Positions 26,442 to 35,713 are shown, numbered from the stretch's first letter. The stretch is 64,000 bases of DNA from Planktotalea arctica (GCF_002105285.1 NZ_MUHR01000003.1:1-64000), one strand, 5' to 3'. The notes: a model not told the origin generated them from the sequence alone. A program made the numbers and translations.

Positions 26442-27023
26442 ATGACTTATCCTACAGTTTATTTGCTTCGCCACGGGCAAACGCAGTGGAACGTCGCCGC
26501 GCGTTTGCAGGGGCGTCTGGATTCCGATTTGACCGAGCAGGGCAGGGCGCAGGCCTTGCGTCAAGGCGCGCTTTTGTCGGAGCATTGGGGTGATTTGCGC
26601 GCGGCAGACATTTTGTGCAGCCCGTTGGGGCGCGCGCAGGCCACAGCGCATCTGGCGCTTGACGGGCTTGGGGCGGAGTTTCAAGCCGATGCACGCCTGC
26701 GCGAAATCACGGCAGGGTCTTGGGATGGGGCCCATCTGGACGAGATCGCGCGCAGTGATGCGCCGCTTTTTGAGCAGGCGCGCAATTCTTTCGAGCTGAT
26801 GTTTCTTGCCCCCGACGGAGAGGGCGCTCAGGCGGTGATCGCGCGCTGCACGGATTTGCTGGACGCACTAAGCAAGACCAGCATTTTATTTACCCATGGC
26901 GCGACTCTTTGTGTGCTGCGAGGGCTGCTGCGCGGTCTGACCTTCGAGGAGATGTTGGATTTGAGCCATGAACAGGGCTGTATTTACAAGATCGAAAACG
27001 GTGTCGAAACGATCCTGCGATAA
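26442..27023 (+). CDS. Histidine phosphatase family protein
   Basis: The 193-residue protein carries the phosphoglycerate-mutase superfamily signature LLRHGQTQWN at residues 8-17, with the catalytic histidine, a later CSPLGRAQATA segment, and the second histidine in ILFTHGATLCVLRG. Such enzymes hydrolyse phosphate esters; GpmB/CobC-like substrates are all possible. The start has no good ribosome-binding site, but the signature begins at residue 8, so the ATG at 26442 is likely. It follows the HU gene by 40 bp and precedes a tRNA cluster. Confidence 0.85.
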   Translation: MTYPTVYLLRHGQTQWNVAARLQGRLDSDLTEQGRAQALRQGALLSEHWGDLRAADILCSPLGRAQATAHLALDGLGAEFQADARLREITAGSWDGAHLDEIARSDAPLFEQARNSFELMFLAPDGEGAQAVIARCTDLLDALSKTSILFTHGATLCVLRGLLRGLTFEEMLDLSHEQGCIYKIENGVETILR

Positions 27024-27089
27024 AGTCGCTAAAGGAGCGAATTTTTGAGTTGCACGGGCGCGCGGAACTGTCTAAACGAGCGTCAGATC

Positions 27090-27165
<76 letters not shown>

Positions 27166-27229
27166 TTCCCCCTTTTTGTTAGTCTCTTAAATCGGCTGAA
27201 AAATTCTGCGCTCTTGCATGAAACCATGC

Positions 27230-27258
27230 TTGACGGGTCGGGATTAGCCGCATATTAC
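27230..27258 (+). promoter_or_regulatory. Sigma-70 promoter of the first tRNA-Asp
   Basis: TTGACG (27230-27235), a 17-bp spacer and TATTAC (27253-27258) lie 33 bp before the tRNA. The second tRNA-Asp copy has a similarly placed TTGACG promoter. Confidence 0.7.
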
Positions 27259-27291
27259 GGCCAAACATTCAGGAGACTGGATGAGCAGTGA

Positions 27292-27368
27292 GCGGTTGTA
27301 GCTCAGTTGGTTAGAGTACCGGCCTGTCACGCCGGGGGTCGCGGGTTCGAGTCCCGTCAACCGCGCCA
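27292..27368 (+). tRNA. tRNA-Asp (anticodon GTC), copy 1
   Basis: Acceptor GCGGTTG pairs with CAACCGC, the anticodon loop CTGTCAC between CCGGC and GCCGG gives GTC, the T-arm reads GCGGGTTCGAGTCCCGT, and GCCA is encoded at the 3' end. The 77 bases are identical to copy 2. It is a possible substrate of the queuine transferase encoded upstream. Confidence 0.96.
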
Positions 27369-27378
27369 CTTGCTGCTT

Positions 27379-27404
27379 AAAAGGCTCCCTTCGGGGGGCC
27401 TTTT
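27379..27404 (+). terminator. Terminator after tRNA-Asp copy 1
   Basis: An 11-bp stem (AAAAGGCTCCC / GGGGGCCTTTT, one G-T pair) closes on a TTCG tetraloop and ends in TTTT, ten bases after the tRNA. Confidence 0.9.
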
Positions 27405-27476
27405 GCATTTCCGGCTCGGGCCTTACACCCGATTGCAATAATTTGATATCTCTGCAAAATTCGCACCGAATGGCGC

Positions 27477-27505
27477 TTGACGGCTCTGCGAGCTTGGCCT
27501 ATCTC
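27477..27505 (+). promoter_or_regulatory. Sigma-70 promoter of the second tRNA-Asp
   Basis: TTGACG (27477-27482), a 17-bp spacer and TATCTC (27500-27505) lie 11 bp before the tRNA. Together with the terminator after copy 1, this shows the two tRNA-Asp genes are separate transcription units. Confidence 0.65.
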
Positions 27506-27516
27506 GCCCTCATTGC

Positions 27517-27593
27517 GCGGTTGTAGCTCAGTTGGTTAGAGTACCGGCCTGTCACGCCGGGGGTCGCGGGTTCGAGTCCCGTCAACCGCGCCA
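27517..27593 (+). tRNA. tRNA-Asp (anticodon GTC), copy 2
   Basis: The 77 bases are identical to copy 1, including the GTC anticodon and the encoded CCA end. It lies 15 bp from the stop of the convergent hydrolase gene, with only TTTTTTC after it. Confidence 0.96.
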
Positions 27594-27608
27594 TTTTTTC
27601 CTAGATGA

Positions 27609-28478
27609 CTAATTTTGTCCCCAGAATGCGTGCAAGGCTGCTAACGTTTCTTCGGGGTAATGGTCCGGAAAGAAATGACCTCCGCGCATGGGTTTGGCGG
27701 TGAAATCACTTAGCTTTTCTGCCCATACACGGCGCATGTCATAGGCTTTGTCCATGATTCCGCGCTCGGCATATAGCACAAGGGACGGGCAGGCGATGCG
27801 CTGCTCCAGATCGCTTGCGTCCACTGCAAAATCCAATGTCGCTGCGGCGCGGTAATGATCGCACATGGCGCGAATCGTATCGCGCTGGCGCCAAGCCGTC
27901 TGGTAAGCGGCAAGGGCACCGGCGTTGAACTCTGGCTCATCTCCGGTGCCCCAACCTGTCAGGCAAGACATGAAGTAGCTGTCCGGATCATGGGCGATCA
28001 TATCATCGGGGATTGGTGCTGGCAGAGCGAGGAAGAACCAATGATAGTAAGCCAAAGCCACCTCGCGGCTCAGCTCTGAAAAAAGTGTGTGGGTTGGAAT
28101 AATATCCATCAAAGTCAATGTCTTGAACCGCATTGGTTCATCCAGCGCCAAGCGGTGCGAGACCCGCGCGCCGCGATCATGCCCGATCAGATGCGCGCTC
28201 TCGATCCCGAGGTGATCCATCAGCGCAAGGATGTCGCGCCCCATCTCGCGAAAGCTGTAATGCGCGACGCCGAGCGGTTTGGCAGAAGCACCGTAGCCGC
28301 GCAGATCAGGGCAGATCACACGGTAATTCTGGGCCAGATCAGGGGCAATGCCATGCCACATTGCCCGCGTTTGCGGGAAACCATGCAGCAGGATCACAGC
28401 GGGGCCTGAACCGGCCTGCGAGTAGGCGATCGGGCCGCAAGGACCGCCGTGAACAGCGGCGCGAAAGCCCTTTATCAT
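27609..28478 (-). CDS. Alpha/beta hydrolase of the haloacetate dehalogenase/epoxide hydrolase type
   Basis: The 289-residue protein has the oxyanion segment LLHGFPQTRAMW, DLRGYGAS, and the nucleophile elbow GHDRGARV, where the nucleophile is aspartate, as in haloacetate dehalogenases and epoxide hydrolases, not the serine of esterases. The catalytic histidine is in GGHFFPDHYPEE. This predicts hydrolysis through an alkyl-enzyme ester; fluoroacetate/haloacetate or epoxides are the family substrates, but the true one is unknown. It starts inside the end of the M20 peptidase gene (ATGA overlap of four bases), so the two are translationally coupled. Confidence 0.85.
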   Translation of the reverse strand: MIKGFRAAVHGGPCGPIAYSQAGSGPAVILLHGFPQTRAMWHGIAPDLAQNYRVICPDLRGYGASAKPLGVAHYSFREMGRDILALMDHLGIESAHLIGHDRGARVSHRLALDEPMRFKTLTLMDIIPTHTLFSELSREVALAYYHWFFLALPAPIPDDMIAHDPDSYFMSCLTGWGTGDEPEFNAGALAAYQTAWRQRDTIRAMCDHYRAAATLDFAVDASDLEQRIACPSLVLYAERGIMDKAYDMRRVWAEKLSDFTAKPMRGGHFFPDHYPEETLAALHAFWGQN

Positions 28479-29848
28479 GCAGAGAGCGCCGCAAGAATGC
28501 GCGCCCAGGAACGCGTGCCTTTGTGAAAGCTCTGCATGTCGTATTTCTCATTTGGCGAGTGGATTTGATCGTCATCCTTGCTGAACCCGATCAGCATCGC
28601 ATCCACGCCCAGAATGTCCTTGAAGTGCCCCGCGATAGGAATAGATCCGCCGCATCCGATATATGAGGCAGGGCGTGGCCACTCGTCGCTGAGTGCTTTG
28701 CGCGCTTTTTCGAACATGGGATCGGTGATTGCCATTTGCGCCGCTTTGGAGCCTTTGCCGAGCGGGAATTCGGCGGTGTAATCTTCGGGCAGGCACGACA
28801 GGACATAGGCTTCGAAAGCGTCGTGAATCTTGTCAGGATCCTGCGTTCCAACTAGGCGAAAGCTGATTTTTGCGCCAGCCTCTGCGGGAAGAACCGTTTT
28901 GAATCCGTCCCCCGCATAGCCGCCCCAAATACCGTTCACATCGCAGGTCGGGCGCGACCAGATCATTTCGAGGGGCGTGCGATCTTGCTCGCCCGCGGGC
29001 ACGCTAAGCCCCACATCGCCAAGATAGGCACTGTGATCAAAGGCGAGGTTTTGCCACTGCGCGCGGATTTCATCGCTGAGTTCGGGCACGCCGTCGTAAA
29101 AACCGGGCAATGTGATGCGCCCCGTCGTGTCGTGTAGCCCTGTGATAATCTTGGACAAAACCCGAATCGGATTCATCGCGATGCCGCCGTACATCCCCGA
29201 ATGCAGATCGCGGTCTGGGCCTTTGATGATGACTTCCTCGGCAACAAGGCCGCGCAGCATCGTGGTGATCGCAGGCACTGCGCTCTCGAACAGGCCCGTG
29301 TCGCAGATCAGTGCGATATCGGTTGTGAGCTCCTTGGCGTTTTCCATCATGAACGGCACCAGCGAGGGTGATCCGCTTTCTTCTTCGCCCTCAAAGAAAA
29401 AGGTGATCTTGCAAGGCAATGATCCATGTACCGCTTTCCACGCGCGGCAAGCCTCGATGAAGGTCATCAACTGGCCTTTGTCATCTGAGGCACCGCGCCC
29501 GCGGATCACCTGGCCTTTGTCGGTGTCCTCAACCTGTGGCTCGAACGGCGGGCGATCCCAAAGTTCGAGCGGATCGACAGGCTGCACATCGTAGTGGCCG
29601 TAAAACAGCAAATGCGGGCCATCGCCGTCCACATGCCCAACCACCATAGGATGACCTGTGGTCATCCGCTTGGAGGCATCCACGCCAAGGGTCTTGAGAT
29701 CGGCGACCAGCCAGTCGGCCGCATCATCGCAATCGCGCTTGAAGGCGGGGTCAGTGGAAATTGACGGGATTCGCAGCAGTTTGAGCAAACGCTCCGTCGC
29801 TTCTGGTAGGTTTTCGTCGATTTTGGCGAGGACATCGTCGAGTGACAT
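28475..29848 (-). CDS. M20-family metallopeptidase (dipeptidase/deacylase)
   Basis: The 457-residue protein has the zinc-site pattern of M20 enzymes: FYGHYDVQP, GRGASDDKGQ, FEGEEESGSPSL with the general base, ICDTGLF, and a late histidine in DDQIHSPNEKYD. It resembles the ArgE/DapE/CNDP-type dipeptidases that cleave dipeptides or N-acyl amino acids in the cytoplasm. The ATG at 29848 is chosen; an in-frame GTG two codons upstream is an alternative with closer GGAG. It heads a two-gene operon with the hydrolase and is divergent from hemA. Confidence 0.9.
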   Translation of the reverse strand: MSLDDVLAKIDENLPEATERLLKLLRIPSISTDPAFKRDCDDAADWLVADLKTLGVDASKRMTTGHPMVVGHVDGDGPHLLFYGHYDVQPVDPLELWDRPPFEPQVEDTDKGQVIRGRGASDDKGQLMTFIEACRAWKAVHGSLPCKITFFFEGEEESGSPSLVPFMMENAKELTTDIALICDTGLFESAVPAITTMLRGLVAEEVIIKGPDRDLHSGMYGGIAMNPIRVLSKIITGLHDTTGRITLPGFYDGVPELSDEIRAQWQNLAFDHSAYLGDVGLSVPAGEQDRTPLEMIWSRPTCDVNGIWGGYAGDGFKTVLPAEAGAKISFRLVGTQDPDKIHDAFEAYVLSCLPEDYTAEFPLGKGSKAAQMAITDPMFEKARKALSDEWPRPASYIGCGGSIPIAGHFKDILGVDAMLIGFSKDDDQIHSPNEKYDMQSFHKGTRSWARILAALSA

Positions 29849-29982
29849 AAGCACAAGGCTCCGTGTGTGTGAGAGAGAGTCGCGCAGACGCTAACAGGCT
29901 GTGCGCGCGTGTCCAGAACACGGTCTGTTTCCAAATTGAAAAGAGCCATCAGAAAACACGCGTAAAGATGCACCTGATTTAC

Positions 29983-29996
29983 TTGATTTAGATCAA
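29983..29996. promoter_or_regulatory. FNR/FnrL-type binding site upstream of hemA
   Basis: TTGATTTAGATCAA is a perfect match to the FNR consensus TTGAT-N4-ATCAA. It lies 146 bp before the hemA start, in the divergent region with the M20 gene. In Rhodobacter sphaeroides hemA is known to respond to oxygen through FnrL, which makes this a likely functional site. Confidence 0.8.
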
Positions 29997-30141
29997 GGCT
30001 GCGACATGTGGACCACTGCTAAAGGATTGCCACAGGAAAACTCAGGGGTTATTCATTCACAAATTTGAATGCTGTGACTAAAACGCTCTTGGATATCGCA
30101 TCGTCTACGCGATTGACGACACAAAGATGGGGAGAGGCCGC

Positions 30142-31365
30142 TTGGACTATACGGCTCAGCTTGATGCACGTTTGCAGAACCTTCACTCTGAAGGACGCTA
30201 TCGCACGTTCATCGATATCGAACGCAAGAACGGTAATTTTCCACATGCGATGTGGCGTAAACCTGACGGGTCCGAGCAAGCTATAACGGTTTGGTGTGGC
30301 AACGACTATCTTGGCATGGGGCAAAACCCTGTCGTGCTCGATGCGATGCACGAGGCGATTGACGCAACGGGCGCTGGCTCTGGCGGCACGCGCAACATCT
30401 CTGGCACCACGGTCTATCACAAGCGCCTCGAAGCGGAACTGGCCGATCTGCACGGCAAGGAAGCGGCGCTGCTGTTCACCTCTGCCTATATCGCCAATGA
30501 CGCGACGCTCTCGACGTTGCCCAAGCTGTTCCCCGGTTTGATCATCTATTCGGACGCGCTTAACCATGCCTCGATGATCGAGGGCGTGCGCCGCAATGGC
30601 GGGGCGAAACGTATTTTCCGCCACAACGACGTGGCGCATCTTCGCGAGCTTCTGGAGGCGGACGATTCGAACGCGCCCAAGCTTATTGCTTTCGAATCGA
30701 TCTATTCGATGGACGGTGATTTCGGGCCGATCAAGGAAATCTGCGATCTTGCGGATGAATTCGGCGCGCTGACCTATATTGACGAAGTGCATGCCGTCGG
30801 CATGTACGGACCGCGCGGCGCAGGCGTGGCCGAGCGCGACCGGTTGATGCACCGCATTGATATCATTAACGGAACGCTTGCCAAAGCCTACGGCGTCATG
30901 GGCGGCTATATCGCCGCCTCCTTCAAGATGTGCGATGCGATCCGCTCTTATGCGCCCGGATTCATCTTCACCACCTCGATCCCGCCCGCGGTTGCGGCGG
31001 GGGCGGCGGCGTCGGTTGCGTTCCTCAAACGCACGCCCGAGCTGCGCGAGCAGCACCAGACACAGGCGAAAATCCTGAAATTGCGCCTTAAGGGCATGGG
31101 TCTGCCGATCATCGATCATGGCTCGCATATCGTTCCGGTGATGGTGGGTAATCCGCTGCACACCAAAAAACTCTCCGATATGTTGCTTGAGGATTTCGGA
31201 ATTTACGTCCAGCCGATCAACTTTCCTACTGTGCCACGCGGCACCGAGCGGCTGCGCTTTACCCCGTCCCCCGTGCATGGTCCGGACGAGATGAACAAAC
31301 TGGTTCAGGCGATGGATGCGCTGTGGTCTCATTGTGCGCTGAATCGTGCCGAATTAACGGCTTAG
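30142..31365 (+). CDS. hemA: 5-aminolevulinate synthase
   Basis: The 407-residue PLP enzyme condenses glycine and succinyl-CoA to 5-aminolevulinate, the alphaproteobacterial entry to heme and other tetrapyrroles. Visible features are the glycine-rich [12 protein letters not shown] segment, [12 protein letters not shown] with the PLP-contacting aspartate, and the PLP lysine in [15 protein letters not shown] choose a TTG start at 30142: it follows GGAGAGG, gives the family beginning [11 protein letters not shown], and puts the lysine at residue 248, the number known for Rhodobacter capsulatus. The ATG at 30127 has no ribosome site. Upstream is an FNR-type box. Confidence 0.95.
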   Translation: MDYTAQLDARLQNLHSEGRYRTFIDIERKNGNFPHAMWRKPDGSEQAITVWCGNDYLGMGQNPVVLDAMHEAIDATGAGSGGTRNISGTTVYHKRLEAELADLHGKEAALLFTSAYIANDATLSTLPKLFPGLIIYSDALNHASMIEGVRRNGGAKRIFRHNDVAHLRELLEADDSNAPKLIAFESIYSMDGDFGPIKEICDLADEFGALTYIDEVHAVGMYGPRGAGVAERDRLMHRIDIINGTLAKAYGVMGGYIAASFKMCDAIRSYAPGFIFTTSIPPAVAAGAAASVAFLKRTPELREQHQTQAKILKLRLKGMGLPIIDHGSHIVPVMVGNPLHTKKLSDMLLEDFGIYVQPINFPTVPRGTERLRFTPSPVHGPDEMNKLVQAMDALWSHCALNRAELTA

Positions 31366-31374
31366 CGTTAAGAC

Positions 31375-31396
31375 TGGTGCAAAATCTGTTGCACCA
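31375..31396 (+). terminator. Weak hairpin after hemA
   Basis: An 8-bp perfect stem (TGGTGCAA / TTGCACCA) with a 6-base loop starts nine bases after the hemA stop. No T run follows, so termination is doubtful. Confidence 0.4.
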
Positions 31397-31422
31397 TGCT
31401 AGCGTTGGCTCAATAACACCTG

Positions 31423-31446
31423 AGTTCGAATCGAACTTGTGGATAA
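31423..31446. promoter_or_regulatory. Palindrome and DnaA-like box upstream of the RodZ-like gene
   Basis: AGTTCGA-A-TCGAACT (31423-31437) is a perfect palindrome with 7-bp arms. It abuts TGTGGATAA (31438-31446), the complement of the DnaA box TTATCCACA. Together they lie 43-66 bp before the RodZ-like start. The binding proteins are not known. Confidence 0.4.
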
Positions 31447-31488
31447 GTTTGTGGGCAAGGCAGTAAATTTCGGCATGGGGCAGGGCGA

Positions 31489-32742
31489 ATGATCGGGCGC
31501 AAAAAAACGCGCAAAGCGGAAGAGTTGGACGTCGCTCCCAAGGGATTCGACGACTACGATCTGCGGCTTGGCGACATGATGCGCGGCGAGCGTGCGACGC
31601 TTGGCAAATCCTTGCTCGACGTTCAGCGCGAGCTTAAGATCAAAGCTTCCTATATTTCCGCCATCGAAAACGCGGACCCCAGCATCTTTGAGACCCCCGG
31701 ATTTATCGCCGGCTATGTGCGTTCATACGCGCGTTACTTGGGCATGGACCCCGAGCGCGCCTTTGACGCATTCTGCACCGAGAGCGGCTTTTCGACGGCG
31801 CATGGCATGTCCGTCGAGGCATCGACGATCAAAAAATCGCGCGCCGCCGAGATTATCGCCGCATCGCAAGTTGGCCGCGATCCGTTTGCGCAGCCCAGCA
31901 CACCCTTCGTTCCGACAAACGACGCGTTCTTTTCGCGTGTTGAGCCGGGCGCAATTGGATCGACACTGGTTCTGGTGATGCTTTTGGGGGCGATCGGTTT
32001 CGGCGGCTGGACCGTCCTGAACGAAGTGCAGCAAGTGCGCCTTGCGCCTGTGGACGAAACCCCTGTGGTTCTGACCGATCTTGATCCGGTCACACGCGCC
32101 ACGTCGCTGGCAGGCAATGCGTCTGAAACCGGGGCGGCTCGTATGGCGGGCGCGTTAAGCACGTCCGAGCAAGAAGGCCTTGATCGCCTTTATCGCCCCA
32201 AAGCGCTTGATATGCCGGTTCTCGTTGCACGCGATGCACCGATTTCCATGATCAATCCGCGCAGCATGGGTGCCTTTGCCTCTGCACAGACGAACACTCC
32301 CGATGTGCAGGCCCAGCCCGTTCTGCTGGCTGATGGCACGGTTCAGCTCGCACCAAGCGCTGCGCCTATTGGTGCGGTGCCGCAGGTCGTTGGACAAATT
32401 CCGGGTCAAGTGCAACTTGTTGCAGTGCGTCCCGCTTGGGTGCGTGTGCGCGCCGCTGATGGCTCTTCGGTATTCGAGGGGATTTTGAACGCGGGCGATA
32501 CCTATGCGATTCCTGTGACCGAAGATCCCGCGACACTGCGCGTCGGCGAATCCGGCGCGATCTATTTCGCGGTGAACGGTCAACATTTCGGCCCTGTCGG
32601 TCCACGCGGGCAGGTGACGTCGAACGTCGCGCTCTCGGCTGAGGCGGTTTCGCAGAATTACGCCGTTGCGAATATTTCCGGCGATCAGGATTTGGCGCGC
32701 GTCGTGGCCGAGCTTCAGAGCATGTCGCTTCCTACCGAATAA
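31489..32742 (+). CDS. RodZ-like helix-turn-helix membrane protein
   Basis: The 417-residue protein has an N-terminal cytoplasmic helix-turn-helix (about residues 27-95, [19 protein letters not shown] to [17 protein letters not shown]), one membrane helix at 157-177 ([20 protein letters not shown]) and a long external part ending in a DUF4115-type domain ([19 protein letters not shown]). This is the RodZ plan; RodZ links MreB to the cell-wall elongation machinery. The neighbour ispG follows 103 bp later, the same order as rodZ-ispG in enterobacteria. Alphaproteobacterial members are less studied, so the cell-shape role is inferred. Confidence 0.82.
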   Translation: MIGRKKTRKAEELDVAPKGFDDYDLRLGDMMRGERATLGKSLLDVQRELKIKASYISAIENADPSIFETPGFIAGYVRSYARYLGMDPERAFDAFCTESGFSTAHGMSVEASTIKKSRAAEIIAASQVGRDPFAQPSTPFVPTNDAFFSRVEPGAIGSTLVLVMLLGAIGFGGWTVLNEVQQVRLAPVDETPVVLTDLDPVTRATSLAGNASETGAARMAGALSTSEQEGLDRLYRPKALDMPVLVARDAPISMINPRSMGAFASAQTNTPDVQAQPVLLADGTVQLAPSAAPIGAVPQVVGQIPGQVQLVAVRPAWVRVRAADGSSVFEGILNAGDTYAIPVTEDPATLRVGESGAIYFAVNGQHFGPVGPRGQVTSNVALSAEAVSQNYAVANISGDQDLARVVAELQSMSLPTE

Positions 32743-32845
32743 GCCGCATCAAATAAGCCTTGCTAAATCACACCGCCACATTGCCCCGACTTTGCGCGCG
32801 CCCTATGTAGAGGTGAGTGAGACGTCCGTGCAAAAGGGAAACCCC

Positions 32846-33991
32846 ATGTCGCTGAACCACATCCGCCCTTGGAAGAACATCTACCGCCGCACATCGCGTC
32901 AGATCATGGTTGGCAACGTGCCCGTGGGGGGCGATGCACCTATTGCAGTGCAAACCATGACCAATACCGACACTTCCAATGTGGCTGCAACTGTGGCGCA
33001 GGTACAGGCGGCCGCAGAGGCGGGCGCAGATATTGTGCGCGTCTCGACGCCTGATGAATCTTCGACCAAAGCGCTGCGCGATATCGTGCGCGAAAGCAGC
33101 GTTCCCATCGTTGCAGACATTCATTTCCACTACAAACGCGCGATCGAGGCGGCAGAAGCGGGCGCAGCCTGCCTGCGTATCAACCCCGGCAACATCGGCG
33201 ACGAGCGCCGTGTGCGCGAGGTGATCGCAGCAGCCAAGGATCACGGATGTTCCATTCGCATTGGCGTGAACGCGGGCTCACTGGAAAAGCATCTGCTTGA
33301 GAAATACGGCGAGCCGTGCCCCGATGCGATGGTGGAAAGCGGGCTGGAGCATATTCGCATCCTGCAAGACAATGATTTCCACGAATTCAAGATCAGCTGC
33401 AAAGCCTCCGATGTATTCATGTCCGCCGCTGCGTACCAAAAGCTGGCTGAGGCGACGGATGCACCGATTCACCTTGGCATCACCGAAGCGGGTGGGCTGG
33501 TTAGCGGCACGATCAAATCGGCGATCGGCCTTGGCAATCTTTTGTGGATGGGCATTGGCGACACGATCCGTGTGTCCCTGTCTGCCGATCCCATAGAAGA
33601 AGTCAAAGTTGGCTTTGAAATCCTCAAATCGCTGGGCCTGCGCCATCGCGGCGTCAACATTATCTCATGTCCGTCCTGTGCACGCCAAGGCTTTGATGTG
33701 ATCAAGACGGTGGAAGCGCTGGAAAAACGCCTCGAGCATATCAAGACCCCGATGAGCCTGAGCATCATCGGCTGCGTCGTGAACGGCCCCGGCGAAGCGC
33801 TGATGACTGACGTCGGGTTTACTGGGGGCGGCGCTGGTTCTGGCATGGTTTACCTCGCTGGCAAGCAAAGCCACAAGCTCAGCAACGAGCAGATGGTCGA
33901 GCATATCGTCGAGCAGGTCGAAAAACGCGCGGCGGTGATCGATGCGGAAATGGCGGCAGAGGCAGAGACCGAAGCAGCAGCGGCCGAGTAG
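32846..33991 (+). CDS. ispG: 4-hydroxy-3-methylbut-2-enyl diphosphate synthase
   Basis: The 381-residue protein is the Fe-S enzyme of the MEP isoprenoid pathway that converts the cyclic diphosphate to HMBPP. The cluster cysteines are visible in [11 protein letters not shown] and [11 protein letters not shown]; the N-terminal barrel carries [16 protein letters not shown]. The ATG at 32846 has AAAAGGG upstream; the longer frame from 32666 reads through the preceding gene and is not used. The last 15 residues are an alanine/glutamate tail. It follows the RodZ-like gene and precedes the methyltransferase. Confidence 0.95.
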   Translation: MSLNHIRPWKNIYRRTSRQIMVGNVPVGGDAPIAVQTMTNTDTSNVAATVAQVQAAAEAGADIVRVSTPDESSTKALRDIVRESSVPIVADIHFHYKRAIEAAEAGAACLRINPGNIGDERRVREVIAAAKDHGCSIRIGVNAGSLEKHLLEKYGEPCPDAMVESGLEHIRILQDNDFHEFKISCKASDVFMSAAAYQKLAEATDAPIHLGITEAGGLVSGTIKSAIGLGNLLWMGIGDTIRVSLSADPIEEVKVGFEILKSLGLRHRGVNIISCPSCARQGFDVIKTVEALEKRLEHIKTPMSLSIIGCVVNGPGEALMTDVGFTGGGAGSGMVYLAGKQSHKLSNEQMVEHIVEQVEKRAAVIDAEMAAEAETEAAAAE

Positions 33992-34034
33992 ACTTCGCGC
34001 TCGACTTGGCCACGGTGCCAGAGTATTTCAAGTT

Positions 34035-35168
34035 ATGGTAAATGCCCCTCTACAGCGCCCCAAATTTGCGGAATTTTTCGCAGGCGGGGGCATGGTGCAC
34101 GCCGCCCTTGGCGCGTCCTGGGACTGCGCGCTTGCCAATGATATCGACCCGATGAAATGTGCGGTGTACCGCGACAATTGGGGCGGTAATCGTCTGATCG
34201 AGGGGGATGTCGCCGGGCTCGATCCAAGCGCGCTGCATCAACCGCTCGATCTGGTCTGGGCCTCCAGCCCCTGTCAGGATTTCAGCCTTGCAGGTAATGG
34301 CAAGGGTCTCAAGGGGATGCGCAGCGGCGTGTTCTATCACTGGATGAAGCTGATCTCGCAAAGCGTCAAAGCGGGCTTTGCGCCGCGCGTGATTGCGTTT
34401 GAGAATGTCACGGGGCTGATGAGCCGCGCGCAGGGGCGCGATTTTACCTATGTTCTCAATTCCTTGGCGTCGCTTGGGTATCGCGTCGGAGCGCTTGAAA
34501 TTGATGCGCGCCATTTCGTGCCGCAAAGCCGTCCGCGTCTTTTTGTGATCGCATTGCGCAAGGATATTGATGCAAATGCCCTTCGTCTGAGTGCGCCAAC
34601 AGGTGTGTTCCACACCGAGAAACTGCGCCGTTATGTTAACGCCGCTTCGGTCGATCTGAAATCCGATTTCGTCTGGTGGGCGCATAGTGCCCCTGCGCCC
34701 AGCGATATCGCGCTCGAGCAGATCATTGACAAAAAACCTGATACCGCATGGTTCGAGGACAGCCAGGTCGATGCGCTTCTGGCGATGATGTCGGGGCCAA
34801 GCAGCGCGCGCATCGCGCAGGCGCGCCGCGCTGGCAAGCGCGAGATTGGCCTGCTCTATAAACGTGGACGCCCCGATGAAAACGGCAAGATCCGCCAACG
34901 CGCCGAGGTGCGTTTCGACGGCATCGCAGGCTGCCTGCGCACGCCCGCTGGCGGCTCGTCGCGCCAGACGATTGTCTTCGTGAAAGGCAATTCGATCAAG
35001 GCGCGCTTGCTCTCGAGCAAAGAAGCCGCGCGCTTGATGGGCCTGCCGGAGAGCTACAAAATGCCCGCGCGCTACAACAGTGCCTATAAGGTGGCAGGGG
35101 ACGGCGTAGTCGTGCCGATCGTGTCCTACCTTGAGGCGCAACTGTTCCAACCGATGCTGGCCGCATGA
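34035..35168 (+). CDS. C5-cytosine DNA methyltransferase
   Basis: The 377-residue enzyme has the ordered C5-methyltransferase motifs: I FAEFFAGGGMVHAALG (SAM binding), IV SSPCQDFSLAG with catalytic Cys80, VI ENV at 123-125, VIII QSRPR at 164-168, and a C-terminal NSAYKVAGDGVVVPIV block. The variable region between VIII and IX, about 200-300, should set the target sequence, which I cannot predict. The ATG at 34035 is chosen because motif I begins at residue 11; its ribosome-binding site is weak. The last four bases overlap the next gene, a GIY-YIG nuclease, the arrangement expected of a type II restriction-modification pair. Confidence 0.92.
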   Translation: MVNAPLQRPKFAEFFAGGGMVHAALGASWDCALANDIDPMKCAVYRDNWGGNRLIEGDVAGLDPSALHQPLDLVWASSPCQDFSLAGNGKGLKGMRSGVFYHWMKLISQSVKAGFAPRVIAFENVTGLMSRAQGRDFTYVLNSLASLGYRVGALEIDARHFVPQSRPRLFVIALRKDIDANALRLSAPTGVFHTEKLRRYVNAASVDLKSDFVWWAHSAPAPSDIALEQIIDKKPDTAWFEDSQVDALLAMMSGPSSARIAQARRAGKREIGLLYKRGRPDENGKIRQRAEVRFDGIAGCLRTPAGGSSRQTIVFVKGNSIKARLLSSKEAARLMGLPESYKMPARYNSAYKVAGDGVVVPIVSYLEAQLFQPMLAA

Positions 35169-35704
35169 GCCGCGCGCAGGAATTTCGCAAATCTGCTCTC
35201 AGCGCGCTAAGCGATGAAATTGGCGTCTACGCGCTTTGTGATCTGGACCAAGTACCTCTATACGTTGGACAATCCGTCGACGGTATCCGCTCGCGCGTGC
35301 GCCGTCATCTGACGTCTGCGCGCTCTGACGTGATCGCCAACCGGCAAGTGGATGTCTGGGAAATTGCGTATGTCTGGGCCTGGCCTGTGGCCGATCGGGC
35401 TGACATCGAACCGCTTGAAGCGGCGCTGTTCCAGCGGTTTGATGCGCAAAAGCCGCTAATGAACGGTAAGGTTTTGCCACTCCCACAGGGCGAAATCACC
35501 GAACCTGCCAAGCAAACCCTGCAAGTGATCGATGAGGATGAACGCCTGCGCCGCCTGCGTCCAGATCAACGCCTCGAGCGGCAGATCAGGCAATACGGCA
35601 TCCTCGTGGATTACATCCAGACAGTAAAAAGCGCGCCTCACTTGAAGCGCGCTTTGGATGCTCATTTCGAGCGTCTCGTGACCTATCACAAGACCTTTCT
35701 TTAG
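35165..35704 (+). CDS. GIY-YIG nuclease-domain protein, possible restriction endonuclease
   Basis: The 179-residue protein has a GIY-YIG domain in its first 100 residues: GVYALC (Tyr22), PLYVGQS (Tyr33), Arg44 and His48 in RSRVRRHL, Glu85 in EPLEAALF and Asn100 in KPLMNGK. The spacing 22-33, 44-48 and 85-100 parallels the catalytic set of I-TevI, so activity is plausible. Residues 100-179 are helical and charged and could bind DNA. The ATG overlaps the methyltransferase stop (ATGA), so the two are made together. Type II enzymes such as Eco29kI use this fold. A repair or homing-type role cannot be ruled out. Confidence 0.8.
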   Translation: MSRAQEFRKSALSALSDEIGVYALCDLDQVPLYVGQSVDGIRSRVRRHLTSARSDVIANRQVDVWEIAYVWAWPVADRADIEPLEAALFQRFDAQKPLMNGKVLPLPQGEITEPAKQTLQVIDEDERLRRLRPDQRLERQIRQYGILVDYIQTVKSAPHLKRALDAHFERLVTYHKTFL

Positions 35705-35713
35705 AGGTGGCTT

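Noticed and set aside
30049-31332. 427-codon minus-strand frame opposite hemA
   Set aside because: Antisense to an unmistakable 5-aminolevulinate synthase.
34035-35704. Guess that the R-M pair recognises CCGCGG like Eco29kI
   Set aside because: CCGCGG occurs in the window (for example near 5448 and 52701), and nothing in the recognition region lets me predict the site; left open.
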